A DNA stretch of 64,000 nucleotides, from positions 1 to 64,000 of the forward strand of contig NZ_JAAAMV010000032.1 in the NCBI RefSeq assembly GCF_009909185.1, written 5' to 3'. The stretch is from Paenibacillus glycinis. Its GTDB lineage: Bacteria > Bacillota > Bacilli > Paenibacillales > Paenibacillaceae. Below, in pieces: positions 18,807 to 26,357 of this stretch (position 1 is the first letter of the stretch; each line of letters starts with the position of its first letter). Position numbers and translations under genes: made by a program. Under the pieces are notes generated by a model. The model was not told where the DNA came from. It saw only the letters and a list, made by a program, of their open reading frames with translations, and made no database searches.

Positions 18807-19524
18807 GCGTGTTTCCTTCCTTGATGTTGAATTTATAGCCTACGCCGCGGACCGTCACGATGTAGGTCGGATTGGCGGGATCGGGCTCGATCTTCTTGCG
18901 GAGATTGCTGACGTGCACCATGAGCGTCCGCGTATCGCCCATGCTGTCGTGACCCCAGACGATCGTGTACAGGTCATCCAAGGCGAATGCGCGGTTCGGC
19001 GTCTTCGCCAGGCGGACGAGCAGCTCGAACTCTTTGGTCGACAGGAACACTTCCTTGCCCCTGACGTGAACGGTGCGTCCGGGCAAATCGATGACGAGCC
19101 CGTCGAAGCGGAGCACTTCGCCCGCGGCCCTGTCGTACGGGCGCTGCCGGTCGTTGACGGACTGACGGCGCAGATGCGCCTTGACGCGCGCGACCAATTG
19201 GCTCGGACTGAACGGTTTCGTCATGTAATCGTCGCCGCCCACGGTCAGACCATGTATAATGTCAGTATCGTCGCTTTTGCAGCTGACAAACAGGATCGGG
19301 ACGTCCGATACCGCGCGAATTTGCTTGCAGACGTCGAATCCGTCCATCTGCTTCATCTGCACGTCCAACACGATCAAATCCGGCTGAAACGAATCGGCGA
19401 ACGCCAAGGCGTCCTCGCCGTTGTCCGTCGTTTGCACGAGGTAGCCTTCGCGCTCCATATACAAGGAAATCAGCTCGGTAATATCCGCTTCATCATCGAC
19501 GACCAATATTTTGCTCCCAGACAT
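18793..19524 (-). CDS. OmpR/PhoB family response regulator
   Basis: 243 aa from the ATG at 19524, after GGGGGAGCT; a longer frame to 19581 has no ribosome site. The receiver domain has LVVDDEAD (acidic pocket), LIVLDVQMKQ (phospho-acceptor Asp near 54) and MTKPFS (conserved Lys). The C-terminal winged helix ends with the wing TVRGVGYKF. The likely partner is the divergent histidine kinase starting 82 bases away. It leads an overlapping run with a methyltransferase, a pseudouridine synthase and a CapA-like lipoprotein. Confidence 0.93.
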   Translation of the reverse strand: MSGSKILVVDDEADITELISLYMEREGYLVQTTDNGEDALAFADSFQPDLIVLDVQMKQMDGFDVCKQIRAVSDVPILFVSCKSDDTDIIHGLTVGGDDYMTKPFSPSQLVARVKAHLRRQSVNDRQRPYDRAAGEVLRFDGLVIDLPGRTVHVRGKEVFLSTKEFELLVRLAKTPNRAFALDDLYTIVWGHDSMGDTRTLMVHVSNLRKKIEPDPANPTYIVTVRGVGYKFNIKEGNTHVQR

Positions 19525-19606
19525 TTTCCAGCTCCCCCTCTTCCTCGAACTATTATAGCGAATGTGGGGAGGGGTGGGCAATCCACGTTTTCAGGAGGGT
19601 TCAGCC

Positions 19607-21718
19607 ATTCGCCGCTTATTCGCGCCATTCATGCTCGTGATCTTCCTTATTCTCTTTCTTTCCGGCTGCGCGGTTCAGACCGGCGGCAGCAATCCGACGG
19701 CCCAGGACGGCGTCATCGACCTGAGGCACTGGTCCTTCGAGACCGACGGGCAGGCCGAACTGTCGGGACAATGGTCCTTCTACGGCGGCCAGCTGCTCGT
19801 CCCGGGCGACCCGCAGCTGCAGCAGGATTTGCGCCATGTGATGGTGCCAAGATCCTGGAACAGTTACAAGGGCAAATTCGGCATGCAGAAAGGGGAAGGC
19901 TACGCCACCTACAAGCTGACGGCGCTGTTGACGCCCCGGGAACGCGTGCTCGCGCTGCGCGTGCCGAACATCTTCAGCAGCTATACGCTGTGGATCAACG
20001 GCAAAGAGATGGCGCGCCAGGGCCAAGTGGGGACAAGCCGGGCCACGTCGGTGCCGCAGCAGTATCCGCGCATCGTTTCCTTCGCATCCGATTCGGACCG
20101 GGTCGAGATCTTGATCCAGGTATCCAATTTCCAGCACCGGAAGGGGGGCATCTGGGTACCCATCCTGCTCGGCAACAGCGATACGGTCGTCGACGGGCAG
20201 ATGAAAACGACGGCCAAGGAAATGCTGATCCTCGGCAGCCTCGTCATCATCGGCGTCTATCACATCGGGCTTTACGCGTTTCGCAGGCAGGAGAAGTTCA
20301 CGATCCATTTCGGCCTGCTGTGCCTGTTCGTGGCCGCCAGGTCGAGCGTCACGGGCGATAACTACCTGCTGCAGCTGTTTCCGATTCCGTGGGAGGGCGG
20401 GCTGAAGATCGAATACATCTCCTTCGCGCTCAGCGCCGTCTCCGGCTATCTGTACGTATACCGGCTGTTTCCGATGGACGCGTCGAAGAAAGTCATCCGG
20501 TACGTCATCGGCATCGGCGTCGCGCTCTGCGTCTTCGTGCTCGTATGCCCGGCCATCGTCTATTCGCGACTGCTCTCGGTCTTCCAACTGTATGTCATCG
20601 CGGTCAGCGCGTTCACCCTCATCGTGCTGATCACGGCCAAGATCCGCAAACGGATCGGCTCCACGTTCGTGCTTGCGGGCGTCGCCGTGTTCGTCGTCAC
20701 CGTGCTGAACGACATGCTGTTCTACAACGAATGGCTCGTCTACGCGCAGCTCGTGCCGTTGGGGTTGTTTTTCTTCATGCTCATGCAGTCCTTCATTATA
20801 TCCAAACGGTTCTCGAGCGCCCTATATCAAATCGAGCACGTATCGAACGAGCTCCGGGAGTTGAACGTCCATCTGGAAGAGCGGATCGAGGAGCGCACGG
20901 TGGCGCTGAGCGAAGTGAACGAGTCGCTGGCGCAGACGAACCGCGACTTGCAGCGCTCGGAGACGTCGAGGCGCCAGCTCATGACGAATATCTCGCATGA
21001 CCTGCGCACGCCGATTACGCTGCTGCAGGGGTATTTGGAAGCATTTCAGGATGGCCTCGTCCAATCGGAGGAACAGCGGCAGCGCTACATACGCATGATG
21101 CTCGGGAAGGTCGGGGGCTTGAATCGGCTGATACGGGATTTGTTCGAACTGACGAAGCTGGAGGCGGGTCAAGCGCGGTTTGATTTTGCCGAGGTGGCGC
21201 TCGGACAGTGGATCCGGCAGCTGCACGACCTCTACGAGATCGACGTGATCAGCAGCGGGCTGCGGTTCAGCTGCGATTACCTCAGTGAAAACGTGCCCGC
21301 GGAAGGGCATTCCCATGGGATCGAGCAGCAGAACCGCATCCGGCTGAACCTGGATCTGTCCCGCATGGATCAAGTCATGGCGAACATCATCTACAATGCC
21401 ATCAAGCATACGCCGAGAGGCGGAGAGATAACGCTTTCGTTTTTCTTCGAAGCGTCGACGAACCGCGTGATCGTCACCGTGAGCGATACGGGGACCGGGA
21501 TCGAGGAGGAGCACCTGCCGTTTATCTTCGACCGGTTCTACAAGATCGAGGCCTCGCGCAACTCCGCCGACGGCGGAAGCGGTCTCGGACTCGCGATCGC
21601 GAAAGAAATCGTGGAGGCGCACGGAGGCACGATCGGAGCGGTCAGCGCGCTGGACAAAGGCACCATGATCTGGTTCATGCTGCCGTGCACCGTCAAGGAG
21701 CTCAATCGGCCTGTTTGA
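19607..21718 (+). CDS. 7TM (7TMR-DISM type) sensor histidine kinase, probable ATT start
   Basis: 703 aa if translation begins at ATT 19607, seven bases after AGGAGGG; no ATG/GTG/TTG fits that site. From there the protein opens with a short basic, hydrophobic signal ending LSGC (lipobox Cys at 21). A galactose-binding-like sensor (about 25-200, with WSFYGG and VPRSWN) follows, then seven membrane helices (about 210-420) and a coiled coil. HisKA has NISHDLRTPI, and the ATPase domain has N box NAIKH, DTGTGI and GSGLGLAI. It most likely phosphorylates the divergent response regulator. Its 3' end overlaps the XRE gene by 17 bases. Confidence 0.85.
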   Translation: MRRLFAPFMLVIFLILFLSGCAVQTGGSNPTAQDGVIDLRHWSFETDGQAELSGQWSFYGGQLLVPGDPQLQQDLRHVMVPRSWNSYKGKFGMQKGEGYATYKLTALLTPRERVLALRVPNIFSSYTLWINGKEMARQGQVGTSRATSVPQQYPRIVSFASDSDRVEILIQVSNFQHRKGGIWVPILLGNSDTVVDGQMKTTAKEMLILGSLVIIGVYHIGLYAFRRQEKFTIHFGLLCLFVAARSSVTGDNYLLQLFPIPWEGGLKIEYISFALSAVSGYLYVYRLFPMDASKKVIRYVIGIGVALCVFVLVCPAIVYSRLLSVFQLYVIAVSAFTLIVLITAKIRKRIGSTFVLAGVAVFVVTVLNDMLFYNEWLVYAQLVPLGLFFFMLMQSFIISKRFSSALYQIEHVSNELRELNVHLEERIEERTVALSEVNESLAQTNRDLQRSETSRRQLMTNISHDLRTPITLLQGYLEAFQDGLVQSEEQRQRYIRMMLGKVGGLNRLIRDLFELTKLEAGQARFDFAEVALGQWIRQLHDLYEIDVISSGLRFSCDYLSENVPAEGHSHGIEQQNRIRLNLDLSRMDQVMANIIYNAIKHTPRGGEITLSFFFEASTNRVIVTVSDTGTGIEEEHLPFIFDRFYKIEASRNSADGGSGLGLAIAKEIVEAHGGTIGAVSALDKGTMIWFMLPCTVKELNRPV

Positions 21719-22025
21719 GAACGGCCATCATCCGGTCGATGGACTGCTTGCGCCGTTCCTGATCCATCCCGTTGAGAATGCGGATAATTTCGATCGCTTC
21801 GGGAGTCACCGGCGTATCCGGCTTGGCGGGCTCTCCGCCGATGATATAATCCAGCGAAACATTGAACAGCACCGCCAGTTTTTTCAAGGTTTCATAGACA
21901 GGCTGGCGGTTGTTGATTTCGTAATGACTGTACGCGGACCGGGTGATGCCGATCTGCCTGGCGACTTCTTCTTGAGAAATGTTTTTTCGCAGCCTCAGTT
22001 CCCTTAATCGATCTCCCATCGTCAT
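21702..22025 (-). CDS. XRE family transcriptional regulator
   Basis: 107 aa. An N-terminal helix-turn-helix of the Cro/CI type (about residues 5-60) has ISQEEVARQIGITRSAYSHYEINNR, followed by VSLDYIIGG, the usual end of this domain. A short helical C-terminal part rich in Glu/Arg probably mediates dimerisation. GGAG lies nine bases before the ATG at 22025. A perfect 17-bp palindrome sits between its -35 and -10 boxes, so autorepression is likely. It converges on the histidine kinase, with overlapping ends. Confidence 0.9.
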   Translation of the reverse strand: MTMGDRLRELRLRKNISQEEVARQIGITRSAYSHYEINNRQPVYETLKKLAVLFNVSLDYIIGGEPAKPDTPVTPEAIEIIRILNGMDQERRKQSIDRMMAVLKQAD

Positions 22026-22068
22026 CGTTTATAGCTCCTTACGTCAATCTAGCCATCTAGTACTAGTA

Positions 22069-22085
22069 CAGAAGGTATCCTTCTG
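22069..22085. repeat. 17-bp palindrome in the XRE 5' region
   Basis: CAGAAGG-TAT-CCTTCTG is a perfect 7-3-7 inverted repeat, with a CTAGTACTAG palindrome just beside it (22058-22067). It may be a second operator or a small RNA hairpin in the XRE leader. Confidence 0.4.
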
Positions 22086-22099
22086 GCCGTTCTATTAGT

Positions 22100-22129
22100 A
22101 ATTTATGATACAAAGTGTATCAATGTCAA
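22100..22129 (-). promoter_or_regulatory. XRE promoter with operator in its spacer
   Basis: On the minus strand, TTGACA (22129-22124) and TAAATT (22105-22100) are 18 bases apart. The spacer holds the perfect palindrome TGATACA-AAG-TGTATCA (plus strand, 22106-22122). A repressor bound there would block RNA polymerase directly. Confidence 0.6.
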
Positions 22130-22203
22130 GGGAATTGTAGAAACTATAAGGGATATTATAATTTTCTAACGTTCGGAGAACGGCGCGGAGGCCGAAATAA
22201 AGG

Positions 22204-22232
22204 TTGAAATGAAAGCCCTGTCATCGTACAAT
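22204..22232 (+). promoter_or_regulatory. araA promoter with cre-like element
   Basis: TTGAAA and TACAAT are exactly 17 bases apart. The spacer contains TGAAAGCCCTGTCA (22210-22223), matching 12 of 14 positions of a palindromic catabolite-response element but lacking its central CG. Another possible promoter lies at 22135-22162 (TTGTAG, 16, TATAAT). Confidence 0.55.
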
Positions 22233-22244
22233 GAAGGAAGTTTT

Positions 22245-22260
22245 AGTTGTACGTACAAGT
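22245..22260. promoter_or_regulatory. AraR-like operator 1
   Basis: Core TTGTACGTACAA (22247-22258) is a perfect palindrome and matches the known Bacillus AraR box. It lies about seven bases after the predicted transcript start, where a repressor would block initiation. Confidence 0.7.
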
Positions 22261-22346
22261 TGAGGCGGCGTCCTTATTGCATTGCCTGCAGGACTGAGGG
22301 GAAAGTTCGCGGATACCTGCATAAGTTGAGCCGATATCTTCCAATC

Positions 22347-22360
22347 ATGTGCGTACAAGT
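22347..22360. promoter_or_regulatory. AraR-like operator 2
   Basis: ATGTGCGTACAAGT matches operator 1 except at three positions and is centred exactly 100 bp downstream of it. Paired AraR boxes that allow DNA looping are known from the B. subtilis ara operon. Confidence 0.6.
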
Positions 22361-22398
22361 GGATGGACGCTTGGAATCGATGAAGGAGGAATAATGAC

Positions 22399-23892
22399 AT
22401 GTTGAGCGCAAAACCTTATCAATTTTGGTTCGTGACCGGCAGCCAGCATCTATACGGACCCGAGACGCTTCTGGAGGTCGCCGATCATTCCCGCATCATC
22501 GCCGAGGGTCTGGACCGCGACGAATCCGTGTCGCACGAAGTGGCGTTCAAGCCCGTCGTGACGACGCCGGAAGAAATCCGCAAGCTGTGCGCCGCCGCCA
22601 ACGCAGACGAGAGCTGCGCGGGGATCATCGCGTGGATGCATACGTTTTCTCCGGCCAAAATGTGGATCGCGGGCTTGTCCGAGCTCCGCAAACCGCTGCT
22701 GCATCTCCATACGCAGTTCAACCGCGACATTCCGTGGGACGCCATCGACATGGATTTCATGAACCTGAACCAATCCGCGCACGGCGACCGCGAGTTCGGC
22801 TTCATCGGCGCCCGCATGGGCATCGCCCGCAAAATCGTCGTCGGCTATTGGGAAGACGCCGCCGTTCGCGCCCGGATCTCCGGCTGGATGCGCACCGCGG
22901 CCGCGTTTACCGAGAGCCGCTCGTTGAAAGTGGCCCGCTTCGGCGACAACATGCGCCAGGTCGCGGTCACCGAAGGCGATAAAGTGGAGGCGCAGGTGAA
23001 GTTCGGCTGGGCGATCAACGGATACGGCATCGGGGATCTGGCGGAATACGCGTCGAAGGTGACGGACGAACAGCTGGACGCGCTGATGGACGAGTACGAA
23101 TCGCGCTACGACATCGCGCCGGCTACGCGGAACGACGCCGCCAAATGGCAGGCGATCCGCGAGCAGGGCCGGATCGAGCTTGGCATGCGGGCGTTCCTCG
23201 AGGAGGGCGGATTCACGGCGTTCACGACCACGTTCGAGGATTTGCACGGCATGAAGCAGCTGCCCGGGCTTGCCGTGCAGCGGCTGATGGAAGCGGGCTA
23301 CGGCTTCGGCGGGGAGGGCGACTGGAAGACCGCCGCGTTGACCCGGGTCATGAAGATGATCGCCGGCAACAAAGGCACGTCCTTCATGGAAGACTACACC
23401 TACCACTTCGAGCCCGGCCGCGAGATGGTGCTCGGCGCGCATATGCTCGAGGTCTGCCCGACGATCGCGGGCGACCGCCCGCGCCTCGAAGTGCATCCGC
23501 TCGGCATCGGCGGCAAGGCGGATCCGGCGCGCATGATCTTCAACGGCCGCAGCGGCCAAGCCGTCAACGCCTGCTTGATCGATCTCGGCAATCGCTTCCG
23601 TCTCATCGTGAACGTCGTCGACGCGGTCGACGTTCCGCACGACATGCCGAAGCTTCCGGTGGCGCGCGTGCTGTGGAAGCCGCAGCCGTCGCTGAATGAA
23701 TCGGCCGAGGCATGGATCCGCGCAGGCGGCGCCCACCATACCGTTTTCTCCTACGAGGTGACGGCCGAGCAGCTGCTTGACTGGGCGGAAATGACGGGCA
23801 TCGAATGCGTCGTCATCGACAACGCGACGAACCCTTACGCGTTCCGGAGCGAGCTGCGCCTGAACGAGATGTACTGGCGCATGCGCCAATGA
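22399..23892 (+). CDS. araA: L-arabinose isomerase
   Basis: 497 aa, ATG after GAAGGAGGAATA. It converts L-arabinose to L-ribulose, the first step of arabinose use. The start FWFVTGSQHLYG is typical of the family. The four metal/catalytic residues are visible in GGEGDWK (Glu), FMEDYTYH (Glu), LGAHMLEV (His) and AHHTVF (His). Length matches the usual 490-500. Unlike B. subtilis, no araB, araD or transporter follows: a terminator lies about 110 bases downstream. Two AraR-like boxes sit in its leader, but no araR is in the window, so the rest of the pathway must be elsewhere. Confidence 0.96.
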   Translation: MLSAKPYQFWFVTGSQHLYGPETLLEVADHSRIIAEGLDRDESVSHEVAFKPVVTTPEEIRKLCAAANADESCAGIIAWMHTFSPAKMWIAGLSELRKPLLHLHTQFNRDIPWDAIDMDFMNLNQSAHGDREFGFIGARMGIARKIVVGYWEDAAVRARISGWMRTAAAFTESRSLKVARFGDNMRQVAVTEGDKVEAQVKFGWAINGYGIGDLAEYASKVTDEQLDALMDEYESRYDIAPATRNDAAKWQAIREQGRIELGMRAFLEEGGFTAFTTTFEDLHGMKQLPGLAVQRLMEAGYGFGGEGDWKTAALTRVMKMIAGNKGTSFMEDYTYHFEPGREMVLGAHMLEVCPTIAGDRPRLEVHPLGIGGKADPARMIFNGRSGQAVNACLIDLGNRFRLIVNVVDAVDVPHDMPKLPVARVLWKPQPSLNESAEAWIRAGGAHHTVFSYEVTAEQLLDWAEMTGIECVVIDNATNPYAFRSELRLNEMYWRMRQ

Positions 23893-23998
23893 TCGACGGC
23901 CGCCGATATCGGGCGGAATTACCTTCGAAGCAGGATAACGATTCGAGGATGCGTACGCGTAGGAGATGAAGTTTTGCCCTGGCCTATTACATGGACGG

Positions 23999-24047
23999 AG
24001 ACTTACCTTGGCGGCGAGCAGCCGGCAAGGGGGTCTTCTTTTTTTTT
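23999..24047 (+). terminator. Intrinsic terminator after araA
   Basis: AGAC...CCTTG...GGC pairs with GCC...CAAGG...GTCT, followed by a run of about nine T's after TTC. Confidence 0.65.
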
Positions 24048-24082
24048 GCCTGGCGCCGCCGGCCAAGCCGCAGCCGTGCGGA

Positions 24083-25984
24083 TTAGCCGCTGCCGTATTT
24101 GTCGCGGTAGTGGGCGAGCGCGATCAGCGGCCAGACGAGCGAATAGCTGTCGTACCGCGTGTACAGGCAGCCGGGCAGTCCCGCGCCGGTCGGATAATCG
24201 GCCGCGGGTCCGCCGTCCTGCGCATGCCGGAGCAGGTAATCGCAGGCCCGTTCCATCGCGGGCAGCGGCAAATCGTGAACCGCGACGAGCGCGTCGAGCG
24301 CCCACGCGGTCTGCGAGAGCGTGCCGTGGCGGAGCGGCACGTATCGTTTCTCCGCGTCGCTGGCGCAGGATTCGCCGAAGCCGCCGTCCGGCTGCTGCAC
24401 GGAGAGCAGCCAGTCCACGGCTTTGCGGATCCGCGGATGCTCGGCCGGTTCCCGCGCCGCGGCCAAGCCGGTCAAGGCGGCCCACGTGCCGTAGATGTAG
24501 CACACGCCCCAGCGTCCGTACCAGGAGCCGTCTTTTTCCTGATGCGCGTACAGCCAATCCGCTGCGCGGCGGACATAGGCGAGCCGGGACGTCAAGCCCG
24601 CGCTGCGGCCGAGGTACTCCAGCGTCCGGCCGGTCAAGTCCGGCGTAGAGGGGTCGGTGGCGGCATCCTCGGCCCCGTCGAGCGGCACCCAACGGATGAG
24701 CCGGCTGTCGACGTTGCGTTCGAACGCGCCCCATCCGCCGTCGCGGTTCTGCATGCCGAGGATCCACTGAAGTCCGCGGTCGGCCGCATCGCGGGCTTCG
24801 GGGAGGGGAAGCCCCCGCACGGCGCGCAGCGAGGCGGTCGTATCGTCGAGATCGGGATTGATCGTATTAATATCCGAGAACCCCCATCCGCCGGCCATGG
24901 GGTTGTTCACGTTGCGCTTCCAATCGCCGAGCTTGCGATGCTGGCGTTCCAGCAGATAACGTCCCGCCTTCGCGACGGCGGGATGAACGGCAGGCAGGCC
25001 GGCATCCTGCAAAGCATGGCTGACAAGGGCGGAATCCCATACCGACGCCGTCGTGACCTGCATGGATAGCCGCGACCCGCAGTGCGCGTCCGCGAAGAGC
25101 AGCGACTCGAGGCCGCGCACCGCGTTCTCCATGACGGGATGGGTGACGGAATACCCGACCGTGCGCAGGGCATGCAGCATGAGCAGCGTGGCGCTGGAGT
25201 AGCTGTAGAGGGTGCCGTCCGATTCGAGCCGGTCCAGGATGAACCGTTCGGCGCGCAAGGCTGCGCGCTCGCGAAGCTTGCCCGTCAGATTCCACGGGGC
25301 TTTACGGCGGCGGGTATCCGGCGCTTCAGGGGCAGGGCCGCCGAGGAAATGATCGTTCCAGCCAAGCTGCAGCTCCTTCCATTCGCCGCCGCCGCGGGTT
25401 AGCTCCGTCAATGGCCGGATATGCGGCAGCCTGCGGATCGGCTTGCGGTCGGCAAGCAGCAGCATCGGCGCCATATGAACGCGGGCGTAGCCCGAGAATT
25501 GATAGAAATGAATGGGAGACGACGACGGAAGCAGCAGGATGGCCAGCGGCACCGGAAACCAGCGTGGCCACGGATAACGGCCGATCAGCGCGAGCTGGAA
25601 TTTGGTCAGGAGGCTGTTGATGCGCGGCAAGCCGCCGAGCTCCGCGAAGGCCTCCCTTGCCCTCAGCATGAACGGTTCGTCCGGCGAGAGCCCCGCGTAT
25701 TGCAGCGCGTAATAGCATTCCGCGGTCGCGGACGCATTGCCGTTCGCTTCGTCGGGGTAGACGCGCCAGGCGCCGTCCGCGGATTGTTTGGCGACCATCC
25801 GTTCCGTCAGTTCCTTGACGAGTCGCGGCCTGCGGATCCCCGCGCTCTGCAGCTGGAGGATCGACGCCGCGTCCAGGGACGTGCCGGATTCGATGAAGCC
25901 CATCCGCCAGCTTCCGTCCGCGGATTGCCCTCGCAGCAGCCGGCCGACGAGCCGGTCGATCCCGGTTTGAATGCGCTGAAGCAT
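24083..25984 (-). CDS. Squalene-hopene / sporulenol cyclase family protein
   Basis: 633 aa from the ATG at 25984, eight bases after GAGG; B. subtilis SqhC has 632. It is an alpha/alpha-barrel terpene cyclase. The catalytic Asp motif is visible as PDLDDTT (D-x-D-D). Several QW repeats occur: QSADGSW and QSADGAW near the N-terminus; QNRDGGWGAFE, QEKDGSWYGRWG and QQPDGGFGES in the C-terminal half. Such enzymes cyclise squalene to hopene, or tetraprenyl-curcumene to sporulenol in spore formers. Which product applies cannot be told. No squalene or curcumene synthase is adjacent. It is divergent from a Fur-box ABC exporter. Confidence 0.9.
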   Translation of the reverse strand: MLQRIQTGIDRLVGRLLRGQSADGSWRMGFIESGTSLDAASILQLQSAGIRRPRLVKELTERMVAKQSADGAWRVYPDEANGNASATAECYYALQYAGLSPDEPFMLRAREAFAELGGLPRINSLLTKFQLALIGRYPWPRWFPVPLAILLLPSSSPIHFYQFSGYARVHMAPMLLLADRKPIRRLPHIRPLTELTRGGGEWKELQLGWNDHFLGGPAPEAPDTRRRKAPWNLTGKLRERAALRAERFILDRLESDGTLYSYSSATLLMLHALRTVGYSVTHPVMENAVRGLESLLFADAHCGSRLSMQVTTASVWDSALVSHALQDAGLPAVHPAVAKAGRYLLERQHRKLGDWKRNVNNPMAGGWGFSDINTINPDLDDTTASLRAVRGLPLPEARDAADRGLQWILGMQNRDGGWGAFERNVDSRLIRWVPLDGAEDAATDPSTPDLTGRTLEYLGRSAGLTSRLAYVRRAADWLYAHQEKDGSWYGRWGVCYIYGTWAALTGLAAAREPAEHPRIRKAVDWLLSVQQPDGGFGESCASDAEKRYVPLRHGTLSQTAWALDALVAVHDLPLPAMERACDYLLRHAQDGGPAADYPTGAGLPGCLYTRYDSYSLVWPLIALAHYRDKYGSG

Positions 25985-26223
25985 GACGTTCACCTCGTTC
26001 TTCCGGTCCCGGAGTCCGGGCGACGCGGATGCGCGGTTATTCGCGCGGCGCGGCTGGGAGCTCCGGAGGCGGCGATTCTTGCAGCCGTGGTTGGCTGCAT
26101 CGCGCCGGACCGGATATATACGTAAGTTTATGACGGACGCGACCCGGTTCATGATGCTTCGCGCGAAAGTCGCGGTGCGCGTTTGCAACCGCGCGAAACT
26201 TGCATGCGACGCAGCCGAAAGGA

Positions 26224-26252
26224 TGGACAAGTCGCGCCGAACTCTTTATTAT
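26224..26252 (+). promoter_or_regulatory. Promoter of the Fur-box ABC exporter
   Basis: TGGACA and TATTAT are 17 bases apart; the predicted start lies inside the Fur-like box that follows. Confidence 0.5.
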
Positions 26253-26266
26253 GAAAATGATTCTCA
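26252..26266. promoter_or_regulatory. Fur-like box
   Basis: TGAAAATGATTCTCA fits the 7-1-7 Fur consensus at 12 of 14 informative positions and overlaps the -10/start region. The 12-mer AATGATTCTCAT recurs at 48549, before a siderophore-type gene remnant. Confidence 0.65.
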
Positions 26267-26357
26267 TTGCTGGAAAAGCGTGCCGCGTCCGCGGCTGCCG
26301 ACGCGATATCCCGTTCATTCAATTGCCGCGCCCGCATGACGGAGGAGGAAAGGTTCG

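Noticed and set aside
22209..22394. 61-codon frame in the araA leader
   Set aside because: It covers two operator boxes and has no ribosome site or protein-like composition.
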